Of a stretch of DNA of 64,000 nucleotides, positions 21,847 through 31,728 are shown piece after piece (position 1 is the first letter of the stretch; the number at the start of each line of letters is the position of its first letter). The notes beneath the pieces were generated by a model that saw only the letters and a program-made list of their open reading frames with translations, was not told where the DNA came from and ran no database searches. Location: assembly GCA_018261615.1 (NCBI GenBank), contig JAGTSE010000011.1, positions 1 to 64,000 on the forward strand, written 5' to 3'. The DNA is from Pseudomonadota bacterium. GTDB taxonomy: Bacteria; Pseudomonadota; Gammaproteobacteria; Enterobacterales; Enterobacteriaceae. The position numbers and the translations under genes are program-made.

Positions 21847-23382
21847 ATGCAACAGAAACCGCTGGAAGGCGCACAACTGGTCATTATGACCATTGCGCTG
21901 TCGCTTGCGACCTTCATGCAGGTGCTGGACTCCACCATCGCTAACGTGGCTATTCCCACGATCGCTGGCAACCTTGGCTCATCGCTGAGCCAGGGGACAT
22001 GGGTGATCACCTCTTTCGGGGTAGCGAATGCCATCTCGATTCCGATCACCGGCTGGCTGGCAAAGCGCGTCGGGGAAGTGAAGCTTTTCCTCTGGTCAAC
22101 GGTGGCCTTCGCTATCGCCTCCTGGGCGTGCGGCGTCTCCAGCAGCCTGACGATGCTGATCTTCTTCCGTGTGCTCCAGGGGATTGTCGCCGGGCCGTTG
22201 ATCCCGCTCTCCCAGAGTTTGTTGCTGAGCAACTACCCGCCCGCCAAACGCTCCATCGCGCTGGCGCTGTGGTCAATGACGGTAATTGTCGCACCAATTT
22301 GCGGTCCGATCCTTGGCGGTTATATCAGCGATAACTACCACTGGGGCTGGATCTTCTTTATCAACGTGCCGATCGGCGCGCTGGTGGTGTTGCTGACGTT
22401 GCAAACCCTGCGCGGCCGTGAGACGCGAACCGAACAGCGACGCATTGACAGTATTGGTCTGGTGCTGCTGATTCTCGGTATCGGCAGTTTGCAGGTGATG
22501 CTCGACCAGGGTAAAGAGCTTGACTGGTTTAATTCGACGGAGATCATCGTGCTGACGATTGTCGCCGTGGTGTCAATCAGTTTCCTGGTGGTCTGGGAAT
22601 TGACCGATGAGAACCCGATAGTCGATTTGTCGCTGTTTAAATCGCGTAATTTTACCATCGGCTGCCTCTGCATCAGCCTCGCCTATATGCTCTACTTCGG
22701 CGCGATTGTTCTGCTACCGCAGCTATTGCAGGAAGTCTATGGCTACACGGCAACGTGGGCGGGGCTGGCCTCTGCGCCTGTCGGGGTGATCCCGGTGCTG
22801 CTGTCGCCGATTATTGGCCGCTTCGCCCATAAGCTGGATATGCGCCGTCTGGTGACCTTTAGCTTTATTATGTATGCGGTGTGCTTCTACTGGCGTGCAT
22901 ATACATTCGAACCGGGAATGGACTTTGGCGCTTCCGCCTGGCCGCAATTTATTCAGGGTTTCGCCGTAGCCTGTTTCTTTATGCCGCTCACCACCATTAC
23001 GCTCTCAGGGCTGCCGCCTGAGCGACTGGCGGCGGCGTCCAGCCTGTCGAACTTCACTCGTACGCTGGCCGGTTCGATTGGGACATCGATCACCACTACG
23101 CTGTGGACTAACCGCGAGTCGATGCACCATGCGCAGCTCACCGAGTCGGTCAACCCGTACAACCCCAACGCGCAGGAGATGTATAACCAACTGCAAGGCA
23201 TGGGGATGTCGCAACAGCAGGCATCCGGCTGGATAGCGCAGCAGATCACCAATCAGGGGCTGATTATTTCCGCCAATGAGATCTTCTGGTTCTCGGCGGG
23301 CGTGTTCCTGCTCCTGCTCAGTCTGGTGTGGTTTGCCAAACCACCTTTCGGCGCCGGTGGCGGTGGAGGCGGCGCGCACTGA
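21847..23382 (+). CDS. emrB: Multidrug MFS transporter EmrB
   Basis: A 511-residue DHA2-family drug:proton antiporter with 14 predicted membrane helices. Family motifs are LDSTIANVAIPTIAG in helix 1 and GWLAKRVGEVKLFL in the loop after helix 2, with the antiporter motif C region IVAPICGPILGGYI in helix 5. The C-terminus is the glycine run found in E. coli EmrB. The ATG at 21847, after GAGGTG, gives the expected length; the GTG at 21838 is less likely. It works with EmrA and TolC. Confidence 0.96.
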   Translation: MQQKPLEGAQLVIMTIALSLATFMQVLDSTIANVAIPTIAGNLGSSLSQGTWVITSFGVANAISIPITGWLAKRVGEVKLFLWSTVAFAIASWACGVSSSLTMLIFFRVLQGIVAGPLIPLSQSLLLSNYPPAKRSIALALWSMTVIVAPICGPILGGYISDNYHWGWIFFINVPIGALVVLLTLQTLRGRETRTEQRRIDSIGLVLLILGIGSLQVMLDQGKELDWFNSTEIIVLTIVAVVSISFLVVWELTDENPIVDLSLFKSRNFTIGCLCISLAYMLYFGAIVLLPQLLQEVYGYTATWAGLASAPVGVIPVLLSPIIGRFAHKLDMRRLVTFSFIMYAVCFYWRAYTFEPGMDFGASAWPQFIQGFAVACFFMPLTTITLSGLPPERLAAASSLSNFTRTLAGSIGTSITTTLWTNRESMHHAQLTESVNPYNPNAQEMYNQLQGMGMSQQQASGWIAQQITNQGLIISANEIFWFSAGVFLLLLSLVWFAKPPFGAGGGGGGAH

Positions 23383-23387
23383 TCTTT

Positions 23388-23412
23388 GGCGCGGTTTGCC
23401 GCGCCTTGTTTC
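23388..23412 (+). terminator. Terminator after emrB
   Basis: GGCGCGG, a loop and CCGCGCC followed by TTGTTTCC, five bases past the emrB stop. Confidence 0.75.
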
Positions 23413-23536
23413 CTTTCGCCCTGCCCGATCGCCGCTCGCCGGAACAGCTCATGGGCGAAGGGATGCAGAGGACGGTGCGTAAAGGAGAAGGTTAAAGTGG
23501 TGGTCATCGGGTTGCCGCTGGGTGGCGAGAAAGCAG

Positions 23537-23559
23537 GCCCGGTAAGCGAGCTACCGGGC
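23537..23559. repeat. REP-like palindrome between emrB and luxS
   Basis: GCCCGGTA and TACCGGGC form a perfect 8-bp stem around a seven-base loop, like the GC-rich REP sequences of Enterobacter and Klebsiella. It lies between converging genes and may serve luxS termination. Confidence 0.55.
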
Positions 23560-23592
23560 GCTACAATGACAGCACTACTAGCACGACTACTA

Positions 23593-24108
23593 CTAGATGT
23601 GCAGTTCCTGCAATTTTTCTTTCGGCAGGGCCAGTTCTTCGTTGCTGTTAACGCGGACATCGCGGTCAAGAATGTGACGGGCGATTTCCTGTGCTTCTTC
23701 CAGCGAGTGCATGGTATAGGTGCCGCACTGGTAGACGTTCAGTTCCGGGATCTGGTTCTGTTCTTTCACCTTCAACACATCAGCCATCGCCGCTTTCCAC
23801 GCATCCGCAACGCGCTGTTCATCCGGCGTGCCAATCAGGCTCATGTAAAAGCCCGTGCGACAACCCATCGGCGAAATATCGATGATCTCAACGCCGTTGC
23901 CGTTGAGGTGGTTACGCATGAAACCAGCAAACAGATGCTCAAGCGTGTGGATCCCTTTTTCCGGCATGACTTCTTTATTAGGCACGCAGAAACGCAGGTC
24001 GAATACGGTGATGGTATCGCCATGCGGCGTGTCCATGGTCTTGGCTACACGGACAGCAGGGGCTTCCATACGGGTATGATCGACAGTGAAGCTATCCAAC
24101 AATGGCAT
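23593..24108 (-). CDS. luxS: S-ribosylhomocysteine lyase LuxS
   Basis: A 171-residue metalloenzyme that cleaves S-ribosylhomocysteine to homocysteine and DPD, the precursor of autoinducer 2, as part of the activated methyl cycle. Metal ligands His54 and His58 are in HTLEH and Cys128 is in QCGTYTMH. The catalytic cysteine is Cys83 in [10 protein letters not shown]. Length equals E. coli LuxS. The gene is monocistronic and its upstream region overlaps the oppositely oriented micA gene. Confidence 0.97.
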   Translation of the reverse strand: MPLLDSFTVDHTRMEAPAVRVAKTMDTPHGDTITVFDLRFCVPNKEVMPEKGIHTLEHLFAGFMRNHLNGNGVEIIDISPMGCRTGFYMSLIGTPDEQRVADAWKAAMADVLKVKEQNQIPELNVYQCGTYTMHSLEEAQEIARHILDRDVRVNSNEELALPKEKLQELHI

Positions 24109-24146
24109 TTAGTCACCTCCGACAGTGATTTTTTTAAATAAAAAAT

Positions 24147-24173
24147 GAACTCTTCTTTTTCGTGCGAGTCTGA
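24147..24173 (+). promoter_or_regulatory. Sigma-E promoter of micA
   Basis: GAACTC (24147-24152) and TCTGA (24169-24173) with 16 bases between match the sigma-E consensus (GAACTT, TCTGA). The predicted start is seven bases downstream at 24180, the first base of MicA. Confidence 0.75.
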
Positions 24174-24179
24174 GTATAT

Positions 24180-24253
24180 GAAAGACGCGCATTTGTTATC
24201 ATCATCCCTGATTTTCAGAGATGAAATTTTGGCCACAGCGATGTGGCCTTTTT
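24180..24253 (+). ncRNA. micA: MicA small RNA
   Basis: A 74-nt Hfq-dependent sRNA gene between luxS and gshA, on the opposite strand to both, exactly where micA lies in E. coli. The 5' seed GAAAGACGCGCATTTGTTAT, which pairs with ompA and other porin mRNAs, looks identical to the E. coli sequence as I recall it. The terminator stem GGCCAC-GTGGCC followed by TTTTTC has a changed loop but is intact, and the CATCCCTGA..TCAGAGATG hairpin is kept. It is expected to repress OmpA under envelope stress. Confidence 0.92.
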
Positions 24254-24261
24254 CTTTTCTG

Positions 24262-25806
24262 TCAGGCGTGACGCGCGAGTAACGCTTCAAATGACTCGGT
24301 ATCCCCGGCTTCAACCTCTGCCTGACGCGCCAGCGATGCTTTGCACTCGACGATAAAATCTTCCTCATGCAGGATTTCCAGCGGTTCTTCGCGAAGCTGT
24401 GAACGATACTGATCGCCCAGCGCTTTACCGGTGCCGCCAATTCCGTTATCGATCATCGAACGCAGGATGCGCGCCGAGAAAGTGAGCTCCGGATCGTCGA
24501 AGCTGGCGACCAGTTGTTCACACACCTGCTCGTATTCGTTGCCACCGTACACGCCATCGAGCGTCTGTGCCACTCGTTTCAAATCCTGGAACAGATCTTT
24601 GCCGACCTTCGCCAGCGGGAATTGCGCGGTTTCACAGCCAATACCCAGCGTCAGGCCCGGTTTACGCCCCTCCAGAATCACACGATTCCAGTTTGTACGC
24701 GTACACAGCAGTTCGTCGCTGCTCATCTCCGGCGCATCAGCCAGCACGCACCACACCATAAACAGATCGAGGAAGCGAACCTGCTGCTTGTCAACGCCAA
24801 TCGCCGTGAAAGGGTTGATGTCCAGCGAGCGCACTTCAATATATTCAATACCGCCACGCAGCAGCGCGTCCGACGGCGTTTCACCGCTACGGGTTACGCG
24901 TTTCGGGCGAATCGGCGCATACAACTCGTTCTCTATCTGCAAAATATTGGTATTGATTTGCAGATACTTATCGTCTTTCTTCAGACCAATTTTAGCGTAC
25001 TCTTCCGAAGGTGTTTTTATCGCCCGCTTCAGCGCCACCACATAATCGTGCAGATTATTAAAGGTGATGCCCAGGTTGTTCTGCGATTTATTGGTATAGC
25101 CCAGATCGCTTAAGCGCAGCGATGTGGCATACGGCAGGTAATACATACCATTCGGCGTTTTCTCAAACGGCAGAGTGGTCGGTTTCCCTTGCAGGAACGA
25201 CGAACAGATCGCCGGAGACGCACCAAACAGATACGGGATCACCCAGCCAAAACGGTAATAGTTACGGATCAGGCGAAAATAGCCGTCGGATACCGTTTCT
25301 CTATCGGTGCCGCCGCTTTTCGCTTCCCAAAATTCCATCGGCAGCGAGAAGTTGTAATGCACGCCGGAAATGGTTTGCATCAGTGCGCCATAGCGGTTTT
25401 TCAACCCTTCGCGATAGAGTGTTTTCAGGCGACCGATATTGGAGGTACCGTACTGCGCCAGCTCAATCTGCTGGCCGTCTTTGATGTAGCACGGCATACT
25501 CAGCGGCCACATCCGCTCGTCACCAATCTGGCGGGCGGTGTAGCGATGAATATCGCGCATGATCGTCAACATATGGTCGATATCATTATCGACCGGCGTA
25601 ATAAACTCCAGAAGTGCTTCCGCAAAATCAGTAGTGATCCACTGATGAGTTAAGGCAGAGCCGAGCGTCGCCGCATGACCAGTAGTCGCCAGCGAGCCAT
25701 CTGCGTTTACGCGCAGCGTCTCACGCTCGAGACCGCGTTGGATCCCCTTTACTGCATGAGGATGTTTTTCCAGCCAGGACAATGCCTGTGATACGTCCGG
25801 GATCAA
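24262..25806 (-). CDS. gshA: Glutamate-cysteine ligase
   Basis: A 514-residue ATP-dependent ligase that joins L-glutamate and L-cysteine, the first step of glutathione synthesis. The start codon is TTG at 25804-25806 with GGGAGGT upstream, the same unusual start as in E. coli gshA. The N-terminus [16 protein letters not shown] and the motif [14 protein letters not shown] carry metal and ATP ligands. The protein is slightly shorter than the E. coli enzyme owing to a gap after about residue 165. micA and luxS follow. Confidence 0.96.
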   Translation of the reverse strand: MIPDVSQALSWLEKHPHAVKGIQRGLERETLRVNADGSLATTGHAATLGSALTHQWITTDFAEALLEFITPVDNDIDHMLTIMRDIHRYTARQIGDERMWPLSMPCYIKDGQQIELAQYGTSNIGRLKTLYREGLKNRYGALMQTISGVHYNFSLPMEFWEAKSGGTDRETVSDGYFRLIRNYYRFGWVIPYLFGASPAICSSFLQGKPTTLPFEKTPNGMYYLPYATSLRLSDLGYTNKSQNNLGITFNNLHDYVVALKRAIKTPSEEYAKIGLKKDDKYLQINTNILQIENELYAPIRPKRVTRSGETPSDALLRGGIEYIEVRSLDINPFTAIGVDKQQVRFLDLFMVWCVLADAPEMSSDELLCTRTNWNRVILEGRKPGLTLGIGCETAQFPLAKVGKDLFQDLKRVAQTLDGVYGGNEYEQVCEQLVASFDDPELTFSARILRSMIDNGIGGTGKALGDQYRSQLREEPLEILHEEDFIVECKASLARQAEVEAGDTESFEALLARHA

Positions 25807-25886
25807 GTTGACCTCCCGCCTGTAATAATCATTTTATTAAGCATAATTGTAATGGTTGACGATTAAAGGTCACTCACTCAGTCCAA

Positions 25887-26315
25887 TTAGTGCCACCACG
25901 TCATACCCTGTAGCGTTACCAGGGCTATCGCCACATAGCGTAACGCCTTGCCAAGGCATAAAAAAAACAGCACTGGTCTCCATGAAAGGCGCATCCAACC
26001 CGCCAGCAGACACAGCACATCGCCTATAACAGGCATCCAACTCAGAAGCAGCGCTGCCGCGCCGTAACGTCTGAGCCAGTGAGTCGCTTTTTCCTGCCAG
26101 CGCGATGTTTTACGCTGCGGAAAGAAACGCCCAAGAATAACGTTAGTCAGCCCTCCAAGGCTATTACCCATTGTTGCTATTACTACGAGCAGCCAGGGCT
26201 GACTGACACCAGAGAGCAGCATCGCAATCAGCACGACCTCAGAATTGCCGGGTAACAACGTGGCGCTGAGGAAGCTACTGGCAAACAATGACAGGAGCGA
26301 CAGGCTGTCACTCAC
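25887..26315 (-). CDS. yqaA: YqaA, small VTT/DedA-like membrane protein
   Basis: A 142-residue inner-membrane protein of the SNARE-associated/VTT (DedA-like) superfamily. The N-terminal half contains LPGNSEVVLIAMLLSG and a glycine-rich GNSLGGLTNVILGRFFP loop typical of the fold. It overlaps yqaB by four bases, so both are translated from one transcript. The function is not established; DedA relatives affect lipid flipping and membrane homeostasis. Confidence 0.9.
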   Translation of the reverse strand: MSDSLSLLSLFASSFLSATLLPGNSEVVLIAMLLSGVSQPWLLVVIATMGNSLGGLTNVILGRFFPQRKTSRWQEKATHWLRRYGAAALLLSWMPVIGDVLCLLAGWMRLSWRPVLFFLCLGKALRYVAIALVTLQGMTWWH

Positions 26316-26878
26316 AATAAGCGTACATCAACTGCATCCATACCGGCGGCCTGCGCCGCCTGGATACCGAAATCTGCATCTTCAAATACCACGCATCGCG
26401 CTGGCTCGACGCTCATTTGTTGGGCACAAAGCAGGAAGGTATCCGGTGCAGGTTTGTGATTTTTAACATGATCGGCGGCAACAACTGCCTTGAAATAGTG
26501 GCGCAGACCCAGGTGCGCCAATAACGCTTCCGCAATAGCGCTTTCACTGCCGGTTCCTACTGACATCGGGCGAAGGCCGTGCCACTCTTTTACAACTTCG
26601 ATTAATGGCAGAGGGCGCACTGAATCCAGCAGCATCGCTTTAACCACTGCGGTTTTCTCCTGCGCCAGCGCATGCGGATCGAGATCGCCCTGATTAGCTT
26701 CAATGATGAACTGCGCGATACGCCAGGTCGGTGAGCCATTTAGCCCGACCATTGACTGCTCGTCAAAACGCATCCCGTAACGCCCCAGCACTTCATGCCA
26801 GGCTTTACGGTGGGTCGGCTCGGTATCCAGGATGGTGCCATCCATATCAAAAATCAGACCAGCGTAACGTTCGTACAT
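26312..26878 (-). CDS. yqaB: Fructose-1-phosphate phosphatase YqaB
   Basis: A 188-residue HAD-family phosphatase. The nucleophile motif is FDMDGT near residues 10-15, motif II is VGTGS, and the motif III/IV region is HKPAPDTFLLCAQ followed by VVFEDADFGIQAA. The E. coli orthologue hydrolyses fructose 1-phosphate and 6-phosphogluconate. The second of two adjacent ATG codons is used to match the E. coli length. It is the first gene of the yqaBA operon. Confidence 0.93.
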   Translation of the reverse strand: MYERYAGLIFDMDGTILDTEPTHRKAWHEVLGRYGMRFDEQSMVGLNGSPTWRIAQFIIEANQGDLDPHALAQEKTAVVKAMLLDSVRPLPLIEVVKEWHGLRPMSVGTGSESAIAEALLAHLGLRHYFKAVVAADHVKNHKPAPDTFLLCAQQMSVEPARCVVFEDADFGIQAAQAAGMDAVDVRLL

Positions 26879-27033
26879 CATGTTCTCACAAAGCGTATAA
26901 CAAACAGTTACTTTAACGTAAACAACGATTTTTGTCGCTGTCAGCGAATGATGAGGATAAATGTTGGGTTTATCTGGTGGATTGATAAAGGAAGCGTAAG
27001 CACTTGATAAAACGAAGAAGAGATTTTACTAAG

Positions 27034-27170
27034 ATGGTGCATCCGGGAGGATGACTCGTCTTTCGACTCGCCCTACGGGCCGTTGCTAATGCAACGTTAT
27101 CCCCCCTGGTGCAAGCGGTTTTATCCACCGCTTCGGAAACGACAAACTTGCTGTCACTTCCTCAAAAATA
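27034..27170 (-). repeat. tRNA-linked repeat, copy 1
   Basis: About 137 bp that begin with an 18-bp copy of the 3' end of the neighbouring tRNA-Arg gene (TGGTGCATCCGGGAGGAT) and continue with sequence repeated at 27311-27447 with few differences. Repeats that include a tRNA tail are known from the argVYZQ and tyrT loci of E. coli. Confidence 0.75.
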
Positions 27171-27247
27171 TGGTGCATCCGGGAGGATTCGAACCTCCGA
27201 CCGCTCGGTTCGTAGCCGAGTACTCTATCCAGCTGAGCTACGGATGC
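27171..27247 (-). tRNA. tRNA-Arg (ACG), intact
   Basis: A complete 77-nt tRNA gene. The acceptor stem is GCATCCG with CGGATGC, followed by A and an encoded CCA. D-loop AGCTGGATAGAGT, anticodon loop CTACGAA (anticodon ACG) and T-arm GGAGG-TTCGAAT-CCTCC are all regular. It reads CGN arginine codons after deamination of A34 to inosine. It belongs to the argV-type cluster next to csrA. Confidence 0.95.
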
Positions 27248-27310
27248 ATCGGAAAATGCTACTTACAATACAGATTTAATATCTGCATAACATCGGCGTA
27301 CTAAATAAGA

Positions 27311-27447
27311 ATGGTGCATCCGGGAGGATGACTCGTCTTTCGACTCGCCCTGCGGGCCGTTGCTGATGCAACGTTATCCCCCCCTGGTGCAAGCGGTTTT
27401 ATCCGCTGCTTCGGAAACGACAACACTGCTGTCACTTCCTCAAAATA
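27311..27447 (-). repeat. tRNA-linked repeat, copy 2
   Basis: Second copy of the 27034-27170 unit, again starting with an 18-bp 3' tRNA-Arg tail and ending directly at a tRNA-Arg sequence. The copies differ by a few substitutions and single-base indels. Confidence 0.75.
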
Positions 27448-27515
27448 TGGTGCATCCGGGAGGATTCGAACCTCCGACCGCTCGGTTCGTAGCCGAGTAC
27501 TCTATCCAGCTGAGC
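27448..27515 (-). pseudogene. tRNA-Arg (ACG) lacking its 5' end
   Basis: A tRNA-Arg copy with encoded CCA, T arm and anticodon arm intact, but lacking the first nine bases (5' acceptor strand and the following two bases). It starts directly at GCTCAGC inside the D stem, fused to the 3' end of the copy at 27514-27586. It cannot form an acceptor stem on its own. Confidence 0.85.
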
Positions 27516-27586
27516 ATCCGGGAGGATTCGAACCTCCGACCGCTCGGTTCGTAGCCGAGTACTCTATCCAGCTGAGCTACGGATGC
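27514..27586 (-). tRNA. tRNA-Arg (ACG), fused copy lacking the ACCA end
   Basis: A tRNA-Arg body with both acceptor strands (GCATCCG and CGGATGC) and anticodon ACG. The expected discriminator and CCA are replaced by TCAG from the truncated copy that follows. Processing would need cleavage and CCA addition, and the discriminator would be U rather than A, so function is doubtful. Confidence 0.7.
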
Positions 27587-27590
27587 AAAA

Positions 27591-27683
27591 TGGCGGTGAG
27601 GCGGGGATTCGAACCCCGGATGCAGCTTTTGACCGCATACTCCCTTAGCAGGGGAGCGCCTTCAGCCTCTCGGCCACCTCACC
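27591..27683 (-). tRNA. serV: tRNA-Ser (GCT)
   Basis: A 93-nt class II tRNA gene with acceptor GGTGAGG/CCTCACC, anticodon GCT in CTGCTAA, the long variable arm of serine tRNAs, and encoded CCA. It lies first in the transcript before the arginine tRNAs, as serV does in E. coli. Confidence 0.95.
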
Positions 27684-28019
27684 ACACGCCTCTTTCGAGT
27701 GCTTTGAAGAACTTGTTGAGAGCTCATCGTCGCTGCGTGGCGCACATATTACTTTCTGGGACTTATAAGTCAAACAATTTTTCCAGCCCCTGAATCGTTT
27801 GCACACTTCGCAGTCAATTAGCCTGTAAAAAGGCCAAAAAGGATGTTTTCTCAGCACAATTTCCGCCGCTTCGCTGGAGAAAGACAGAAACAAGCCTGCC
27901 ACGAAAATACGCGCCTGATGCAAAAATCTGCGGGGCTGAAATAAAAAGGAAACCTGGAGAGGAGAAGATCTGGAGGAGGTGTTGCGTCTCGCCGTACAAC
28001 CGCGAGACGCATAATAGCA
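27684..28019 (-). other. Intergenic region between csrA and serV
   Basis: About 330 bp without a convincing gene. It should contain the tRNA promoter near 27700-27780 and a csrA-proximal hairpin at 27983-28011. The short minus-strand frames have no ribosome binding sites or recognisable domains. Confidence 0.4.
27983..28011 (-). terminator. Hairpin after csrA
   Basis: TGCGTCTCGC and GCGAGACGCA form a perfect 10-bp stem with a nine-base loop, eight bases past the csrA stop. There is no T tract, so an mRNA-stabilising role is also possible. Confidence 0.55.
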
Positions 28020-28205
28020 TCAGTAGTTGGACTGCTGTGATTTTTCAGCCTGGATACGCTGGTAGATCTCTTCACGGTGAACAGATACTTCTTTCGGGGC
28101 ATTAACGCCAATACGCACCTGGTTACCCTTAACCCCTAAGACAGTCACAGTGACCTCATCCCCAATCATGAGGGTTTCACCAACTCGACGAGTCAGAATC
28201 AGCAT
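28020..28205 (-). CDS. csrA: Carbon storage regulator CsrA
   Basis: A 61-residue RNA-binding dimer that blocks or stabilises target mRNAs with GGA motifs and controls glycogen, biofilm, motility and central carbon metabolism. The sequence [15 protein letters not shown] through [11 protein letters not shown] appears essentially identical to E. coli CsrA. Leu4 and Arg44 RNA-contact residues are present. It lies between alaS and the tRNA-Ser gene as in E. coli. Confidence 0.98.
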   Translation of the reverse strand: MLILTRRVGETLMIGDEVTVTVLGVKGNQVRIGVNAPKEVSVHREEIYQRIQAEKSQQSNY

Positions 28206-28402
28206 TCTTTGCTCCTTGAAAGATTAAAAGAGTCGGGTCTCTCTGTATCCCGGCATTATCCATCATATAACGCCAAAAAGTAAGCGATGACAAACACGTA
28301 AAGTGTAAGTAGTCACGGCATCACATTCTGTTAAACGTAAGTTTAGCCGATATACACAACTTCAACCTGACTTTCTTGTTATCAATAGTGTAGAGGCAAC
28401 AA

Positions 28403-28427
28403 GGCCATAATCGGTATGATTATGGCC
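28403..28427 (-). terminator. Terminator after alaS
   Basis: GGCCATAATC and GATTATGGCC form a perfect 10-bp stem followed on the minus strand by TTGTTGCC. Confidence 0.7.
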
Positions 28428-28445
28428 TGTGCATTCGCTTTGTAG

Positions 28446-31076
28446 TTATGACAGTTTTGCGCTTACCCAGTCTTTAACACTGGCAAGAGCAGCAGGAAGC
28501 GCAGCCGCGTCGGTACCACCGGCTTGCGCCATGTCCGGACGTCCCCCCCCTTTGCCCCCAACCTGCTGGGCAACCATACCAACCAGATCCCCTGCTTTCA
28601 CACGGTCAGTCACATCCTTCGAGACCCCCGCAATCAGAGAAACTTTCCCTTCAGCCACAGTGGCGAGAACAATAACAGAAGCGCCTAACTGGTTCTTCAG
28701 ATCGTCCACCATGGTACGCAGCATCTTCGGCTCGACGCCTGCCAGTTCGCTGACCAGCAGTTTCACACCATTAAGGTCAATCGCTTTGCCGAACAGGTTC
28801 GCGCTCTCCTGCGCTGCCGCCTGCTCTTTAAGCTGCTGCAACTCTTTTTCCAACTGACGCGTACGATCAATAACGGTACGTACTTTGTCACCCAGATTCT
28901 GGCTATCGCCTTTCAGCAACTGCGCGATATCGTGCAATTGGTCGCTCTGCGCATGCAGGCTGGAAATCGCACCTTCACCGGTAACCGCTTCGATACGACG
29001 CACGCCAGCGGCAGTGCCGGATTCAGACACAATGCGGAACAGACCGATATCACCGGTGCGGGAAGCATGCGTACCACCGCACAGTTCGGTAGAGAAATCG
29101 CCCATGCTCAGTACACGCACGCGCTCATCGTATTTCTCGCCAAACAGCGCCATCGCGCCATTCGCTTTTGCGGCTTCCAGATCCATGATGTTGGTTTCGA
29201 TCGGCAGGTTACGGCGAATCTGCGTGTTCACCAGATCTTCCACCGCGCGGATCTCAGACGGTTTCATCGCTTCGAAATGAGAGAAGTCAAAGCGCAGCGC
29301 TTTGTCATTCACCAGCGAGCCTTTCTGCGCGACGTGAGCGCCAAGGACGCAACGCAACGCAGCGTGCATCAGGTGCGTTGCAGAGTGGTTCAGGCGGATG
29401 CGCGCGCGACGCGCTTCGTCGACTTCCGCTTTCACGCCGTCACCCATTTTCAGAGTCCCGGTCGCCAGCTTGCCGATATGACCAATCGCCTGACCATATT
29501 TCTGCGTATCCTGCACGGCAAATGCAAAACCGTTGCCTTTCAGTTCGCCTTTATCGCCAACCTGACCGCCGGATTCGGCATAGAATGGCGTTTCATCAAG
29601 CACGACAACCGCTTCCTGGCCTGCAGCAATCGCGTTCACCGGTTTGCCGTCGACAAACAGCGCGGTCACTTTACCATTCAGTTCAAGGTGATCGTAGCCT
29701 TTAAATTCCGACGCGCTATCAACGCGAATCATCGCGTTGTAGTCTGCGCCAAATCCGCTGGATTCGCGGGCGCGGCGGCGCTGCTCTTCCATGGCGGCGT
29801 CAAAACCGGCCTCATCAATTTTCAGGTTACGCTCGCGGCAAACGTCCGCTGTCAGATCCATCGGGAAACCGTAGGTATCATACAGACGGAAGACCGTTTC
29901 GCCGTCAAGCGTATCCCCTTTCAGTTTTGCCAGTTCTTCGTCCAACAGCGCCAGACCGCGCTCCAAAGTACGGGCAAACTGCTCTTCCTCGGTTTTCAGA
30001 ACCTGTTCAACCTGCGCCTGCTGGCGTTGCAGATCTTCACCGGCAGAGCCCATCACGGCGATCAGCGGCGCAACCAGTTTATAGAAGAAAGTGTCCTTCG
30101 CACCCAGCATATTACCGTGGCGGATAGCACGACGGATGATACGACGCAGCACGTAGCCGCGGTTTTCGTTCGATGGGATCACGCCGTCAGCAATAAGGAA
30201 CGCACAGGAGCGAATGTGGTCCGCGATAACGCGCAGTGATTTGTTGCTCAAATCCGTCGCGCCGGTCACTTTCGCTACGGCTTCGATCAGCTTAACGAAC
30301 AGATCGATTTCATAGTTGGAGTTCACATGTTGCAGTACCGCTGCCACACGCTCCAGGCCCATACCGGTATCCACTGACGGTTTCGGCAGCGGTTCCATGG
30401 TGCCATCGGCCTGGCGGTTAAACTGCATAAAGACGATGTTCCAAATTTCGATGTAACGGTCGCCATCTTCTTCCGGACTGCCCGGAGGACCGCCCCAGAT
30501 GTGATCGCCGTGATCGTAGAAAATCTCGGTACACGGACCGCACGGACCAGTATCACCCATCTGCCAGAAGTTGTCAGATGCGTAAGCTGCGCCTTTATTA
30601 TCACCGATGCGAATAATACGCTCACGCGGGATACCAACTTCTTTTTCCCAAATTTCGTAGGCTTCATCATCCGTTTCGTACACCGTCACCCACAGACGCT
30701 CTTTCGGCAGGTTGAACCAGTTTTCACCGGTCAGCAGTTCCCATGCGTACTGAATAGCATCATGCTTGAAGTAATCGCCGAAGCTGAAGTTGCCCAGCAT
30801 TTCAAAAAAGGTGTGATGACGTGCAGTGTAACCGACGTTTTCCAGATCATTGTGTTTACCACCGGCACGGACACAACGCTGTGCCGTGGTGGCGCGGGAA
30901 TAATTACGTTTGTCGAGCCCAAGGAACACATCCTTGAACTGGTTCATCCCTGCGTTGGTAAACAGCAAAGTCGGGTCGTTATTTGGCACAAGGGAGCTGC
31001 TGGCAACTACCTGATGTCCTTTGCTATGGAAAAAATCGAGAAACGCCTGACGGATCTCAGCGGTGCTCTTGCTCAT
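28446..31076 (-). CDS. alaS: Alanyl-tRNA synthetase
   Basis: An 876-residue class II synthetase charging tRNA-Ala. The N-terminal catalytic domain contains [17 protein letters not shown] (motif 2 region) and [12 protein letters not shown] (motif 3). The editing domain has the zinc motifs [11 protein letters not shown] (HxxxH) and CGGTHAS (CxxxH), which hydrolyse mischarged Ser- and Gly-tRNA-Ala. The glycine-rich C-Ala domain ends with [15 protein letters not shown]. The length is within one residue of the E. coli enzyme. Confidence 0.98.
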   Translation of the reverse strand: MSKSTAEIRQAFLDFFHSKGHQVVASSSLVPNNDPTLLFTNAGMNQFKDVFLGLDKRNYSRATTAQRCVRAGGKHNDLENVGYTARHHTFFEMLGNFSFGDYFKHDAIQYAWELLTGENWFNLPKERLWVTVYETDDEAYEIWEKEVGIPRERIIRIGDNKGAAYASDNFWQMGDTGPCGPCTEIFYDHGDHIWGGPPGSPEEDGDRYIEIWNIVFMQFNRQADGTMEPLPKPSVDTGMGLERVAAVLQHVNSNYEIDLFVKLIEAVAKVTGATDLSNKSLRVIADHIRSCAFLIADGVIPSNENRGYVLRRIIRRAIRHGNMLGAKDTFFYKLVAPLIAVMGSAGEDLQRQQAQVEQVLKTEEEQFARTLERGLALLDEELAKLKGDTLDGETVFRLYDTYGFPMDLTADVCRERNLKIDEAGFDAAMEEQRRRARESSGFGADYNAMIRVDSASEFKGYDHLELNGKVTALFVDGKPVNAIAAGQEAVVVLDETPFYAESGGQVGDKGELKGNGFAFAVQDTQKYGQAIGHIGKLATGTLKMGDGVKAEVDEARRARIRLNHSATHLMHAALRCVLGAHVAQKGSLVNDKALRFDFSHFEAMKPSEIRAVEDLVNTQIRRNLPIETNIMDLEAAKANGAMALFGEKYDERVRVLSMGDFSTELCGGTHASRTGDIGLFRIVSESGTAAGVRRIEAVTGEGAISSLHAQSDQLHDIAQLLKGDSQNLGDKVRTVIDRTRQLEKELQQLKEQAAAQESANLFGKAIDLNGVKLLVSELAGVEPKMLRTMVDDLKNQLGASVIVLATVAEGKVSLIAGVSKDVTDRVKAGDLVGMVAQQVGGKGGGRPDMAQAGGTDAAALPAALASVKDWVSAKLS

Positions 31077-31206
31077 AATTATCCTGAAATCAAGCTAACG
31101 AAATATGGTAACCAGTCGCCGCCATGACATAGCAGACGCGCCAGTTACTGGAAAAAGTGGGAATAAGATAAGTTTTCTTTAGTGCGAAGTAAAATCCCGT
31201 ATGCGC

Positions 31207-31707
31207 TCAGTCGGCAAAATTTCGCCATATCTCCTGAATATCTTCCTGCAAAAAGCCACGATAGAGCAAAAAGCGTTGCACTTTTACTTTCGCGACAAAC
31301 TCCGTTGGCAGTGGTTCTCCATACTTACGCAACGCCTGATCGCGGGCGCTGTCGACCCAGTCGATATCACAGTCACGCATCGCCTGTTCCGTCGTTTCCC
31401 GCGCGATCCCTTTTTGATTCAGCTCCTGGCAAATACGAACAGGCCCATAACCTTTACGCGCCCGGCTGGCGATAAACTGACGCACGAAACGGGCATCATC
31501 GAGAAAATGGTGCTCAAAACACCACGCCACAATCTGCTCCACCTCTTCTTCCGTACAGTCGAGTTCCTCCGGGCCATTTTTTCCTATTAGCGGTGCCGTC
31601 AATTTACGGCGCAACTCTTTTTCGCTGTGATCGCGCATCGCCAGAATTCGCATCGCCCGATCGCGCAAACGGGGAAGCGCAGAGCGACGGGGAGTATCAT
31701 CAGACAT
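31207..31707 (-). CDS. recX: RecA regulator RecX
   Basis: A 166-residue helical-repeat protein that blocks RecA filament extension. The family features [20 protein letters not shown] near the N-terminus and [15 protein letters not shown] in the middle are present. It lies 68 bp downstream of recA, behind a terminator hairpin, so it is made by read-through and is SOS-induced together with recA. Confidence 0.95.
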   Translation of the reverse strand: MSDDTPRRSALPRLRDRAMRILAMRDHSEKELRRKLTAPLIGKNGPEELDCTEEEVEQIVAWCFEHHFLDDARFVRQFIASRARKGYGPVRICQELNQKGIARETTEQAMRDCDIDWVDSARDQALRKYGEPLPTEFVAKVKVQRFLLYRGFLQEDIQEIWRNFAD

Positions 31708-31728
31708 GGCTCATTCCTGTGGTCGCAA

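Noticed and set aside
27034..27683. Repeated units that might suggest a CRISPR array
   Set aside because: Only two long repeats tied to tRNA genes; no short regular repeats with unique spacers and no cas genes.
28932..30239. 435-codon plus-strand frame opposite alaS
   Set aside because: Long open frames opposite a GC-rich conserved gene are common. It has no ribosome binding site or family match, while alaS explains the sequence.
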